Assembly: GCF_002423035.1 (NCBI RefSeq)
Contig: NZ_DIUM01000129.1
Location: forward strand, 6,197-70,196
DNA: 64,000 nt
Direction of reading: 5' to 3'
DNA from: Thiocapsa sp. UBA6158
GTDB taxonomy: Bacteria; Pseudomonadota; Gammaproteobacteria; Chromatiales; Chromatiaceae
Numbering within the stretch: position 1 is the stretch's first letter; the number at the start of each line of letters is the position of its first letter. The notes under the pieces were generated by a model that was given only the letters and a program-made list of their open reading frames with translations, did not search any database and was not told the origin of the DNA. Made by a program: the position numbers and the translations under genes. Below are positions 35,257 through 43,863 of this stretch, in pieces.

Positions 35257-35721
35257 ATGCTGCAACCTGGCGATCACGCGCCCGCCTTCACACTCCCCAA
35301 TGCAGATATGGGGCGGGTGAGCCTCGATCGGCTCCTCGGGCAACGCAATCTGGTGATTTACTTTTACCCGAAGGACGACACACCGGGCTGCACGATGGAG
35401 GCGCTCGACTTCACGGACCTGCAAGCCGACTTCGACGCCGCCGAGACCGATGTCGTGGGCATCAGCCGCGACACCTGCACCAGTCACGGCGCCTTCCGCG
35501 ACAAATACGGTTTGACCGTTCAACTGCTCGCCGATACCGAGGGCGAGGCGTGCGAGGCTTACGGCGTGTGGCGCGAGAAGGAGGCGCACGGCGAGAAGCG
35601 CATGGGGATCGTCCGCTCGACCTTCATCGTCGACAAGGGCGGCGTGATCCGACACGCGCTCTACGACGTCAAACCCAAGGGTCATGCCGCCCAAGTCCTG
35701 GAACTGGTCCAGTCACTCTGA
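35257..35721 (+). CDS. bcp: Peroxiredoxin, Bcp family
   Basis: 154 residues. Peroxidatic Cys in YFYPKDDTPGCTMEALDF and a second Cys in GISRDTCTSHGAFRDKYGL; R in RSTFIVDKGGVI. Thiol peroxidase that reduces hydrogen peroxide and organic peroxides in the cytoplasm using thioredoxin. It follows envZ by 50 bp and may share its transcript. The frame of the following kinase opens inside its 3' end, but the likely start lies after the stop. Confidence 0.94.
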   Translation: MLQPGDHAPAFTLPNADMGRVSLDRLLGQRNLVIYFYPKDDTPGCTMEALDFTDLQADFDAAETDVVGISRDTCTSHGAFRDKYGLTVQLLADTEGEACEAYGVWREKEAHGEKRMGIVRSTFIVDKGGVIRHALYDVKPKGHAAQVLELVQSL

Positions 35722-35746
35722 CAGGCAACCGGGAGCGGCCATCGAG

Positions 35747-38251
35747 ATGCTCTCGCCGCCGACCGAGCAGAGAGACCCGATCTCCTCGGTCGATCCGGAA
35801 GCCGCGGCCGGCTCGGGGTCGGACTCGCCCTCGCCGGCGCCCGACTCGGAGACCTCGCGCAGCGTGAAGCTGCGCGCCTACATCCTGATCTTCCTCCTGA
35901 TCTTCGGCCTGACCCCGCTGGTGTTGGCCGTGCTGATCAACCTCCCGCTGGTGCTGGATCGCACCGCGATGTTCTACCAGCGCGCCTATCTGCAGAACCT
36001 ACGTGCCGACTTTCGCGACCTCGACCAGCACCTGGCCAGTCGTCACGAGATGATCCGGCTGCTCTCGAAGCTGCCCGAGCCCGGCCTGATCCTCGGTGAG
36101 CAGGGCGATGCGGATCAGATCGATGTCGGTCGCGCGCGCTACACCGCCTGGATCAATCAGATCGTCGCCGATCAACGCGACATCATCCAGATCCTCTTCG
36201 TCGGCGACGACGCTCAGGAACGTTTCTGGCTGGCTCGCGATGCCCGCACGCAGGAATGGCGACCGACCGCCGCGCCCCCGCAGGTCCCGAATCGCGAATT
36301 CCTGACCGCGGGGCTCGATCTGCAATCCGGCGCGGTGATGGTGAGCCGCATCCGCATCGACCCCTCGGCGGGCGTCGAGGATCCGCGCCAGCTCATGACC
36401 CTGAGCCTGGTCAGCCGGATCGGCGGGGAGAAGCCGGAGGACCCACGGGGCGTCGTGGTCATGACCATCGATGTCGGCGGGTTGGCCCAGTTCTATCGGG
36501 ACACGCTTTGGGTGAATCACGACGGCAGCTATCTGCGTCCCGGTCAGCCGGCAAGCGGCCAGCCCGAGGCCTTCGACGCCTTCCCCGGCTTGGCCGAGAT
36601 CTTTACCGGCGGCACCCTCGCCGTTTGGAAGGGCCGTCAAGGTCGCCAGTTGCTCTGGGTGCCCATGTTCCTGACCGAGGACGGGGTGCCGCTCTGGGTG
36701 GGTCGGGCGGTGGACCCCTCGCCGATCGAGGAGTTTCGCGACGCCCTGATCGTACGCGTGCTCTCGATCATCTTCCTTCTGGTCCTGGTGGTGATGGTGC
36801 TGGCGCGATGGATCGCGGCACGTGCCGAGCATTTCGGCGAAGAGCTCCGGGGCGGCATCGGACAGGTGCTGCGCGACGGTCGGCCGCTGCGCTTCAGTTG
36901 GCGCGGGCCGCGCGAGATCCGCGAACTCGGCGAGCAGCTCACTGCGCTGGCCCAGACCCACGCCGAGCACCTGCAGGCGGCGCAAGCCCATACCCGCGAG
37001 CTGGAGCGATCCAACCGCTACAAATCCGAGTTTCTGGCCAACGTCAGCCATGAGCTGCGCACGCCGCTGAACTCGATCCTCCTGCTCTCGAAGATGTTGG
37101 CCGCCGAGACCGGCGGACTTAATCCCGGACAGCGACGCCAAGCGCAGGTCATCCACGAGGCCGGACGCGACCTGCGGACCATGATCGACAACATCCTGGA
37201 TATTTCGCGGATCGAGGCCGGGCATGTCGCCGTGACGTCCGACTGGGTCGAGCTGCGTCCGATGCTGGAAGAGCTGATCGAGCTGGTCGAGCCCATGGTG
37301 TCGGAAAAACCCGTCGTGCTCGATCTCGCTATCGACCCGCTCGCCGCGACGCAGGTCTATACGGACCGCGACAAGCTGCGACAGATCCTCAAGAACTTTC
37401 TCTCCAACGCCGTGAAGTTCACCGAGCAGGGTCGCATCACCCTGGCGGTCGAAGCGGGAGAGGATCCCCGACGGCAGGTCGCGCTGAGCGTCGCCGACAC
37501 CGGAATCGGAATCCCGCACGACAAACAGGAGATCATCTTCGAGGCCTTCCAGCAGGCCGACGGCTCGACGCGCCGTCGCTACGGCGGCACCGGCCTGGGA
37601 CTTTCGATCAGCCGCGAGCTGGCCCTGTTGCTCGGCGGACGTATCGAGGTCGAAAGCGCACCGGGGGCCGGCGCCTGCTTCACCCTCTTCATGCCGCTCG
37701 CTGCCGTTGCCGTCGAGCCCGACGCGGTCTCCCCGGCCGCTCCCGCGAGCCCGCACGTCACGCCGCTTCCGCCCGAGGACTCACCCGGTGCGCTGCGCCC
37801 GACCTCGGCACGGGGTGCCGGCGCAGGCGCGAGCGGCGGCTGGGTCCTGATCGTCGAGCGCGACGTCAAAACCCTCGTTCAGCTCGCCTCCGAGCTGTCG
37901 CGGCGCGACCTGCGTGTTCAAACCGCAGCAGATCTGGACGAGGCACTCGAGACACTGCAGGACGAGGGCGAAGGCTGCGAGCTGGTGCTGCTGGCCGCCG
38001 GGGTGTCCGACGAAATGACCTGTGCTACGATTCGGACACTGTTGAGCCGAAATACGGGGCCTCACCCGGCCGTTGCCGTGCTCGGCGATCGATCGGCCAA
38101 GACCCGGGTTGCCGACTGCTTGGGTGCGGGCGCCGTCGAGTTTCTATCAAAACCCATCGATCCCGATCAACTCACGGCGCTGCTTGCCGAGGTGCTGCCG
38201 GATAGACGTGCTCCGGAGACATCCGCAGTGATCCGCGAGCCGATCGTTTGA
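35747..38251 (+). CDS. Hybrid histidine kinase with a receiver lacking its Asp
   Basis: 834 residues from the ATG at 35747 (GGGAG ~11 bases upstream). Acidic N-tail, TM1 (YILIFLLIFGLTPLVLAVLI), a ~250-residue periplasmic sensor with Cache-like features, TM2 (VLSIIFLLVLVVMVLARWIA), DHp with His435 (NVSHELRTPLNSILLL) and a complete HATPase (NFLSNAVKFTE, DTGIGIP, GTGLGLSIS). The C-terminal receiver fold reads VLIVERDVKT and LVLLAAGVSDEM: Ala750 stands where the phospho-acceptor Asp should be, while the later Lys (FLSKPIDPDQL) is kept. It probably phosphorylates the next gene's receiver. Confidence 0.9.
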   Translation: MLSPPTEQRDPISSVDPEAAAGSGSDSPSPAPDSETSRSVKLRAYILIFLLIFGLTPLVLAVLINLPLVLDRTAMFYQRAYLQNLRADFRDLDQHLASRHEMIRLLSKLPEPGLILGEQGDADQIDVGRARYTAWINQIVADQRDIIQILFVGDDAQERFWLARDARTQEWRPTAAPPQVPNREFLTAGLDLQSGAVMVSRIRIDPSAGVEDPRQLMTLSLVSRIGGEKPEDPRGVVVMTIDVGGLAQFYRDTLWVNHDGSYLRPGQPASGQPEAFDAFPGLAEIFTGGTLAVWKGRQGRQLLWVPMFLTEDGVPLWVGRAVDPSPIEEFRDALIVRVLSIIFLLVLVVMVLARWIAARAEHFGEELRGGIGQVLRDGRPLRFSWRGPREIRELGEQLTALAQTHAEHLQAAQAHTRELERSNRYKSEFLANVSHELRTPLNSILLLSKMLAAETGGLNPGQRRQAQVIHEAGRDLRTMIDNILDISRIEAGHVAVTSDWVELRPMLEELIELVEPMVSEKPVVLDLAIDPLAATQVYTDRDKLRQILKNFLSNAVKFTEQGRITLAVEAGEDPRRQVALSVADTGIGIPHDKQEIIFEAFQQADGSTRRRYGGTGLGLSISRELALLLGGRIEVESAPGAGACFTLFMPLAAVAVEPDAVSPAAPASPHVTPLPPEDSPGALRPTSARGAGAGASGGWVLIVERDVKTLVQLASELSRRDLRVQTAADLDEALETLQDEGEGCELVLLAAGVSDEMTCATIRTLLSRNTGPHPAVAVLGDRSAKTRVADCLGAGAVEFLSKPIDPDQLTALLAEVLPDRRAPETSAVIREPIV

Positions 38252-38300
38252 CCCGCCGAGTCCAGCCCGCTGCGGCTCCGGGTGTACAAGGGCAGACGAC

Positions 38301-39188
38301 ATGACCCGCTACGCCGGCTTCAAGCTGCTGATCGTCGACGACCACGCGCATAATCTCTTCACGCTTCGAACCTTGATCGAGAGCGAAATGGATGTCGAGG
38401 TCCTCGAGGCCACCTCGGGGCAGGACGCCATCGACCTGACTCATCGGCACCCGGACATCGACCTCATCATCCTCGATGTCCAGATGCCCGAGATGGACGG
38501 CTTCGAGACCGCGTCCATGCTCAAATTGCGCAAGCGCACGCGCGATATCCCGATCATCTTCCTGACCGCAGCCTTCAAATCGGAAGAGTTTCAGCAACGT
38601 GGATTCGCCGTCGGCGCCGTCGACTATCTGCTCAAACCGATCGACGACAACCTTCTGATCAACAAGATCAGCACCTACTTCAGGCTGATCGAAAAGGAGC
38701 GCGAGCTCAACCGCACACTGGAGCAGACGGTCGCGGAACGCACGAGCGAGCTCGCCGAGGCACGGCAATACCTGGAGAACATCATCACGCATATGGGCGA
38801 AGCGCTCTTGGTCTTGGATCCGAGCGGCACCATCAAACACACCAATCCGGCAGCATGGAAGATGCTTGGCTACCGCGGGGACGATCTGCGCGGCATGTCG
38901 ATCGGAGACGTTTTCGAGGAGGAAGGCGACGCCGAGGCCGGCGCCTTTATGGGAACCTGGCTGGAGGCGCTGATCCGAACCGGAGCCCTGAGCCGGATCG
39001 AGGCCCGATTCATCGCTCGCGACGGGCGCCGAGTGCCGATCCTCTTCTCGCGCACCGCAGTGAAGGATACCGAAGGGCGGATCAGCGATATCATCTGCAT
39101 CGCCAAGGATATGACCGGTTATGTGCGGGTCGAGGAGAACAGGAACGCGAGTGCCGTGCCGACAGGGGTATCAGGAACGACACGATAA
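38301..39188 (+). CDS. Response regulator with receiver and PAS domains only
   Basis: 295 residues. Receiver with Asp59 (DLIILDVQMPEMDGFETA) and Lys in YLLKPIDDN, a coiled-coil linker (EKERELNRTLEQTVAERTSE), then a PAS domain (LENIITHMGEALLVLDPSGT, NPAAWKMLGYRGDDLRGMSI). No kinase, GGDEF or HTH output follows; the chain ends soon after PAS. It sits 50 bp behind the hybrid kinase and is the natural target of its phosphate. It may act through protein contact. Confidence 0.88.
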   Translation: MTRYAGFKLLIVDDHAHNLFTLRTLIESEMDVEVLEATSGQDAIDLTHRHPDIDLIILDVQMPEMDGFETASMLKLRKRTRDIPIIFLTAAFKSEEFQQRGFAVGAVDYLLKPIDDNLLINKISTYFRLIEKERELNRTLEQTVAERTSELAEARQYLENIITHMGEALLVLDPSGTIKHTNPAAWKMLGYRGDDLRGMSIGDVFEEEGDAEAGAFMGTWLEALIRTGALSRIEARFIARDGRRVPILFSRTAVKDTEGRISDIICIAKDMTGYVRVEENRNASAVPTGVSGTTR

Positions 39189-39215
39189 GATTGAAGCCCC
39201 TAGGGAGGAGCAAGC

Positions 39216-39554
39216 ATGAGTGAACCGATGGTCCCCGAGACCCCCGAAGACGATGAGAACACGACCCTGACCGCCAATGCCCTGAAGGCGATGGCCCATC
39301 CTCTGCGATGGAAGATCCTCTGCTCGCTCGGCGACAAGGAGCTCTCCGTCGGCGAGATCGTCGACCGCACCGGGACCTCGCAAAGCAACATTTCCCAGCA
39401 CTTGGAGCAGCTGCGCAACAAGAACATCGTCGTCGCCCGCAAAGAGGCCAACCGGATCTATTATCGGATCCGCAACGATCAACTGCTCGACCTCATCGGC
39501 ATCATGCGCGACGTTCTGTGCCCGGCGAACCTGGACGACCGATTCCCCAAATAG
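39216..39554 (+). CDS. ArsR-family repressor, SqrR/BigR-like persulfide sensor
   Basis: 112 residues, AGGGAGGAG ribosome site. Winged helix with MAHPLRWKILCSLGDKELSV and GTSQSNISQHLEQLRNK. It has just two Cys, 36 (KILCSL) and 102 (DVLCPAN), 66 residues apart, the same spacing as the Cys41/Cys107 pair of SqrR and the Cys42/Cys108 pair of BigR, which form a polysulfide bridge on sensing sulfide. No metal-site Cys pair of classical ArsR is present. A role in sulfide-dependent control is therefore likely; target genes are not evident next to it. Confidence 0.8.
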   Translation: MSEPMVPETPEDDENTTLTANALKAMAHPLRWKILCSLGDKELSVGEIVDRTGTSQSNISQHLEQLRNKNIVVARKEANRIYYRIRNDQLLDLIGIMRDVLCPANLDDRFPK

Positions 39555-39681
39555 GCCGCGTATCCCGTGTGCCTTCGGCGTTGAGCAACAGCCCTGCGTG
39601 GATGCCCGCCTGAATCGGGACTCGCGGCCCGGGGCCGTCTCTAAGATAATGGCGGCCCATTCCATTCAGGACGCTCCCCTC

Positions 39682-40545
39682 ATGCTCGATCCCAACACCT
39701 GGTTCTCCGAGGTCGCCGCCGCGGACGGCGCCGCCTTCTCGCTGCGGATCTCCTCGAAGCTCCACGAGGAGCAAAGCCCCTATCAGCACATCGAGATCTA
39801 CGAGACCGAGGGCTTCGGCAATCTCATGGTGATCGACGGCTGCACCATGCTCTCGACCCGCGACAACTTTCTCTATCACGAGATGATGTCGCACCCGGCG
39901 CTCTTCACGCATCCCGATCCCAAGCGTGTCTGCATCATCGGGGGCGGCGACTGCGGCACCTTACGCGAGGTGTTGAAGCACCCAGGTGTGGAGCAGGCGG
40001 TTCAGATCGACATCGACGAGCGGGTGACGCGTCTCGCCGAGATGTTTTTTCCGGAGCTCACGGCCTCCAACGGGGATGCCCGCGCGCACCTCTTGTTCGA
40101 AGACGGGGTGCGCTGGATCCAGGAGGCGGATGCGGGCAGTCTGGACATCATCATCGTCGACAGTACGGACCCCGTCGGGCCCGCGGTCGGTCTCTTCACC
40201 AGCGACTTCTATGCCGACTGCCGCCGCGCCTTGGGCTCGGGCGGCATCCTGGTTCAGCAGAGTGAATCCCCGCTGTATCACATGCGCATCCTGGCCGAGA
40301 TGCATGCCGCGATGCGCAGCGCCGGCTTCCGCGACACCCGCACGCTCTTTTTCCCCCAAGCGATCTATCCGTCCGGCTGGTGGAGCGCGACGATGGCGGG
40401 CACCGACCTGTCGCTCGAGGATTTTCGTGCCGAACACGCTGCTCGTAAGGCCTTCGACACACACTACTACAACGCCGAGATCCATCGCGCCGCCTTGGCG
40501 CAACCCGAGTTCTTCCGTCGTGCGCTCGCCGAGATCGCAGACTGA
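39682..40545 (+). CDS. speE: Spermidine synthase
   Basis: 287 residues from the ATG at 39682 (MLDPNTWFSEVAAADG); an ATG at 39649 is an alternative. SAM-binding loop VCIIGGGDCGTLREVLKH, catalytic Asp in IIIVDSTDPVGPAVGLF, and substrate residues in IEIYETEGFGNLMVIDGCTM. The usual GGGDGG reads GGGDCG. It transfers aminopropyl from decarboxylated SAM to putrescine. No speD was seen in the window. It is convergent with the amtB operon, separated by a terminator reading the other way. Confidence 0.95.
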   Translation: MLDPNTWFSEVAAADGAAFSLRISSKLHEEQSPYQHIEIYETEGFGNLMVIDGCTMLSTRDNFLYHEMMSHPALFTHPDPKRVCIIGGGDCGTLREVLKHPGVEQAVQIDIDERVTRLAEMFFPELTASNGDARAHLLFEDGVRWIQEADAGSLDIIIVDSTDPVGPAVGLFTSDFYADCRRALGSGGILVQQSESPLYHMRILAEMHAAMRSAGFRDTRTLFFPQAIYPSGWWSATMAGTDLSLEDFRAEHAARKAFDTHYYNAEIHRAALAQPEFFRRALAEIAD

Positions 40546-40700
40546 GCCCAGTTGTTCGGGCCTTCCGACGCATCGGATGGCGGCCGCAGGTGAAGCCGGG
40601 TCCGGCGCTCCCGGGGGCGCCGAACACCGCGTGTTTGTTTCACGGCGTCTCAGCCGGCTTTGATGGGTTTCGCTGCGCTCTACCCATCAACTCGGGGAGC

Positions 40701-40726
40701 AAAAAAATGGGGCCCGACGGGCCCCG
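40701..40726 (-). terminator. Rho-independent terminator of the glnK-amtB operon
   Basis: On the minus strand, GGGGCCCG-TC-GGGCCCC is followed by ATTTTTTT. This is a strong stem with a T tract, 30 bp after the second amtB stop. Confidence 0.85.
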
Positions 40727-40755
40727 AAGAATTCACAACGGCACAAAGCGGACGA

Positions 40756-42015
40756 TCAGGAGGCTCCGCGGGCCCCGACAAATTCGGGGTAGGCCTCCAG
40801 GCCGCACTCCCCGATGTCGACACCCTCGTACTCCTCTTCCTCGCTGACTCGGATGCCCATGATCAGCTTGAGGATCAGCCAGACGATGAAGGAAGTCACG
40901 AAGACCCAGCCCAGAATGGTGCCGAGACCGATCGCTTGAGCGGCGAAGCTGGCGTCGCTGTTGGTGATGGGCACCGCCATCAGACCCCACATTCCGACGA
41001 CACCGTGCACGGAGATGGCGCCGACCGGATCATCGACCCGCAGCTTGTCCATGGTCACGATGGCAAAGACGACGATCACGCCACCGATGGCACCGATCAT
41101 GGTCGCGAGCAAGGGCGAAGGGGTGAGCGGCTCGGCCGTGATGGCGACCAGGCCGGCGAGGGCACCGTTGAGGGCCATCGTGAGATCGGCCTTACCGAAC
41201 AACAGCCGCGCCGTGATCAGACCGAAGATGGTGCCGCCGGCCGCGGACATGTTGGTATTGACGAAGACCGCCGCGACCGCATTGGCATCCTCGATATTGG
41301 AGATGACCAGCTGCGAGCCGCCGTTGAACCCGAACCAGCCGAGCCAGAGGATAAAGGTGCCGAGTGTGGCGATCGGCATATTCGCACCCGGGATGGCGTT
41401 GATGGAGCCGTCCTTGCCGTACTTGCCTTTGCGCGCGCCCAGCAGGAGGACGCCGGCGAGCGCGGCCGAGGCGCCGGCCAGATGCACGACGCCGGAACCT
41501 GCAAAGTCAAGGAAGCCCAGCTCGTCGAGGAACCCGCCGCCCCACTTCCAGTAACCCTGCATCGGGTAGATGAAACCGGTCATCACGACCGCGAAGAGCA
41601 AGAAGGCCCAGAGCTTCATCCGCTCGGCCACGGCGCCCGAGACGATCGACATGGCGGTGGCCACGAAAACGACTTGGAAGAAGAAGTCGGCCATCGCCGA
41701 GTAGTAGGTCTCTCCGTCGCTGCCCATGACCTCGTCGACGCTGTTGTCGCCGCCGAACATGAAGCCCCAATCGATGGCGGGGATGAATCCGTTGCCGTCG
41801 GCCGGATACATGATCCCGTATCCCACCAGCATGTACATGATCGAGGCGATCGCAAAGAGCGCGATGTTCTTGGTCAAGATTTCGGCGGTGTTCTTGGCGC
41901 GGACCATCCCGGCCTCGAGCATGGCGAAGCCGGCGGCCATCCACATGACCAGCGCGCCCGAGATCAGAAAGTAAAAGGTATCGAGCGCGTAGCTCAACTC
42001 GGTAATTGCTTCCAC
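40756..42015 (-). CDS. amtB: Ammonium transporter, second copy
   Basis: 419 residues from a GTG at 42015, with GGAG 9 bases upstream; the open frame before it has no start of its own that fits. No signal peptide. About eleven TM helices, FAMLEAGMVRAKN, twin His in VVHLAGASAAL and ISVHGVVGMWG, and C-tail GVDIGECGLEAYPEF. It carries ammonium across the inner membrane. It differs clearly from the neighbouring copy, so the two are not a recent duplication. Confidence 0.94.
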   Translation of the reverse strand: MEAITELSYALDTFYFLISGALVMWMAAGFAMLEAGMVRAKNTAEILTKNIALFAIASIMYMLVGYGIMYPADGNGFIPAIDWGFMFGGDNSVDEVMGSDGETYYSAMADFFFQVVFVATAMSIVSGAVAERMKLWAFLLFAVVMTGFIYPMQGYWKWGGGFLDELGFLDFAGSGVVHLAGASAALAGVLLLGARKGKYGKDGSINAIPGANMPIATLGTFILWLGWFGFNGGSQLVISNIEDANAVAAVFVNTNMSAAGGTIFGLITARLLFGKADLTMALNGALAGLVAITAEPLTPSPLLATMIGAIGGVIVVFAIVTMDKLRVDDPVGAISVHGVVGMWGLMAVPITNSDASFAAQAIGLGTILGWVFVTSFIVWLILKLIMGIRVSEEEEYEGVDIGECGLEAYPEFVGARGAS

Positions 42016-42082
42016 GAGAGAATCTCCAAGAGGTTCGAGGCGAGGCAGGGCCGAGGCGGACGCATCCGCCTCGGCTGGCGGC

Positions 42083-43423
42083 TTAAAGGATGTAACCGCG
42101 CTCGCCGTGCTGGGAAAGATCGAGACCTTCGGTTTCCTGCTCCTCGGTGACACGCAGACCGATCACCAGATCGACCAGCTTGAGGATGATGTAGGTCAGA
42201 ATCACGGTGTAGACCAAGGTGAAGAGAACCCCCTTGGTCTGGATCCACACCTGCCCGAGCATACCCATGCCCTCCTGCAGACCGGTCCCGCCGAGCGCGG
42301 CCGAGACGAAGACGCCGGTCAGGATGGCGCCGACGATCCCGCCGACCGCATGGACGCCGAAGACGTCGAGCGAGTCGTCGTAACCCAAGGACCGTTTAAG
42401 CCTAGTCGAAGCAAGGAAACAAATGATCCCCGAAGCGGCACCGATGGCGAGTGCACCGAGCGGACCTGCCGTTCCGGCTGCAGGCGTGATCGCGACGAGT
42501 CCGGCGACGGCACCGGTCGCGATCCCCAGTACGCTCGGCTTGCCGTGCGTCAACCATTCGGAAAACATCCAGGCCAGAGCCGCAGCCGCCGTGGCGACCT
42601 GAGTCACCAGCATGGCCATTCCGGCGCTCTCGTTTGCAGCAAGTGCACTGCCGGCATTGAAGCCGAACCATCCCACCCAAAGCATCGAGGCACCCAGGAG
42701 GGTATAGCCCAGGTTGTGCGGAGGCATGGCCGTGTTCGGATAGCCCCGACGTTTGCCCAAGACCAGAGCGGTGACGAGACCCGCGATGCCGGCATTGATA
42801 TGCACGACGGTACCGCCTGCGAAGTCGAGCACGCCCCAATCCCACATCAGAGCCCCGTCGCCACCCCAGACCATATGGGCAATCGGCAGATAGACGATGG
42901 TGAACCAGATCGCCATAAACCAGAGCAACGCCGAGAACTTCATTCGCTCGGCGAAGGCGCCGACAATCAGCGCAGGGGTAATGATGGCAAAGGTCATTTG
43001 GAAGGTAGCAAAGACCGTCTCGGGGATTGCTTCCGTGAGACTCTCGCGTGTCACTCCGCCGAGCAGAACCTTATCCAGCCCGCCGATGAAGGTGTTGATA
43101 TTGATGGCGCCCTGCTCCATGCCCTGCGCCGAGAATGCCAGGCTGTAACCGTAGAGAACCCAGAGGATCGACATGAGCGCAGCAATGGCGAAACACTGCA
43201 TCAAGATCGAAAGGACGTTCTTGGCGCGGACCATTCCGCCGTAGAAGAGCGCCAAACCCGGGATGGTCATGAATAGAACGAGCGCGGTCGCGGTCAGCAT
43301 CCAGGCCGTATCGCCGCTGTTCAGAACAGGCACCTCCTCGGCCAACGCCAGCGCAGGCGTCAGCAGCAAGAGAGCCGCCAAGGCGGGTTCGGCCAGTCGT
43401 CGCGGTTTCACTATATGCATCAT
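42083..43423 (-). CDS. amtB: Ammonium transporter AmtB
   Basis: 446 residues, start at 43423 with GAGAGG upstream. Cleavable signal-like N-terminus (ALAALLLLTPALALAEEVPV), GLALFYGGMVRAKNVLSI, twin His in GGTVVHINAGIAGLV and DVFGVHAVGGIVGAI, and the C-terminal GLDLSQHGERGY that GlnK binds. Classical AmtB. It lies 20 bp downstream of glnK and 67 bp upstream of the second amt gene. Confidence 0.97.
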   Translation of the reverse strand: MMHIVKPRRLAEPALAALLLLTPALALAEEVPVLNSGDTAWMLTATALVLFMTIPGLALFYGGMVRAKNVLSILMQCFAIAALMSILWVLYGYSLAFSAQGMEQGAININTFIGGLDKVLLGGVTRESLTEAIPETVFATFQMTFAIITPALIVGAFAERMKFSALLWFMAIWFTIVYLPIAHMVWGGDGALMWDWGVLDFAGGTVVHINAGIAGLVTALVLGKRRGYPNTAMPPHNLGYTLLGASMLWVGWFGFNAGSALAANESAGMAMLVTQVATAAAALAWMFSEWLTHGKPSVLGIATGAVAGLVAITPAAGTAGPLGALAIGAASGIICFLASTRLKRSLGYDDSLDVFGVHAVGGIVGAILTGVFVSAALGGTGLQEGMGMLGQVWIQTKGVLFTLVYTVILTYIILKLVDLVIGLRVTEEQETEGLDLSQHGERGYIL

Positions 43424-43443
43424 TGCGATCCTCTCGGCGACGA

Positions 43444-43782
43444 TTAGAGTGCGTCCGATCCGGTCTCGCCGGTGCGAATGCGGATCACTTGTTGCAGGTC
43501 GAAGACGAAGATCTTGCCGTCGCCGATCTTACCCGTCCGGGCTGCGCCGCTGATGGCCTCGATGACCTTCTCGACCATTGCGTCGTCCACCGCGATCTCC
43601 ACCTTGATCTTGGGAAGGAAATCAACGACATACTCTGCGCCGCGGTAGAGTTCCGTATGACCTTTTTGGCGTCCGAAACCCTTGACCTCGATGACGGTGA
43701 TACCGGATACGCCGATATCTCCGAGTGCCTCGCGGACGTCGTCCAGCTTGAACGGCTTGATGATGGCAGCAACCAGTTTCAT
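43444..43782 (-). CDS. glnK: Nitrogen regulatory P-II protein GlnK
   Basis: 112 residues. MKLVAAIIKPFKLDDVREAL, T-loop with Tyr51 for uridylylation (GHTELYRGAEYVVDFLPK) and the C-terminal GKIGDGKIFVFDLQQVIRIR ATP-binding region. ACAGGAG ribosome site. It blocks AmtB when nitrogen is ample and reports 2-oxoglutarate/ADP state. Second gene of the porin-glnK-amtB-amtB operon. Confidence 0.97.
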   Translation of the reverse strand: MKLVAAIIKPFKLDDVREALGDIGVSGITVIEVKGFGRQKGHTELYRGAEYVVDFLPKIKVEIAVDDAMVEKVIEAISGAARTGKIGDGKIFVFDLQQVIRIRTGETGSDAL

Positions 43783-43805
43783 TGCACTTGAGCTCCTGTA
43801 GAGAC

Positions 43806-43825
43806 CAAGGGTGGATGGACCCTTG
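43806..43825 (-). other. Small hairpin ahead of glnK
   Basis: CAAGGGT and ACCCTTG form a 7-bp stem with a 6-base loop in the 81-bp gap between the porin gene and glnK. It could be an attenuator or an RNA processing site setting different levels of porin and glnK. Confidence 0.35.
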
Positions 43826-43863
43826 ACCGAGGGATTGGAATCACGAATGCGAGGCGGGGTGAT

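Noticed and set aside
40756..42150. Long plus-strand open frame opposite the second amtB
   Set aside because: A shadow of the real gene: the translation is rich in His, Asp, Gly and Arg with no hydrophobic core, while the minus strand encodes a clear ammonium channel.
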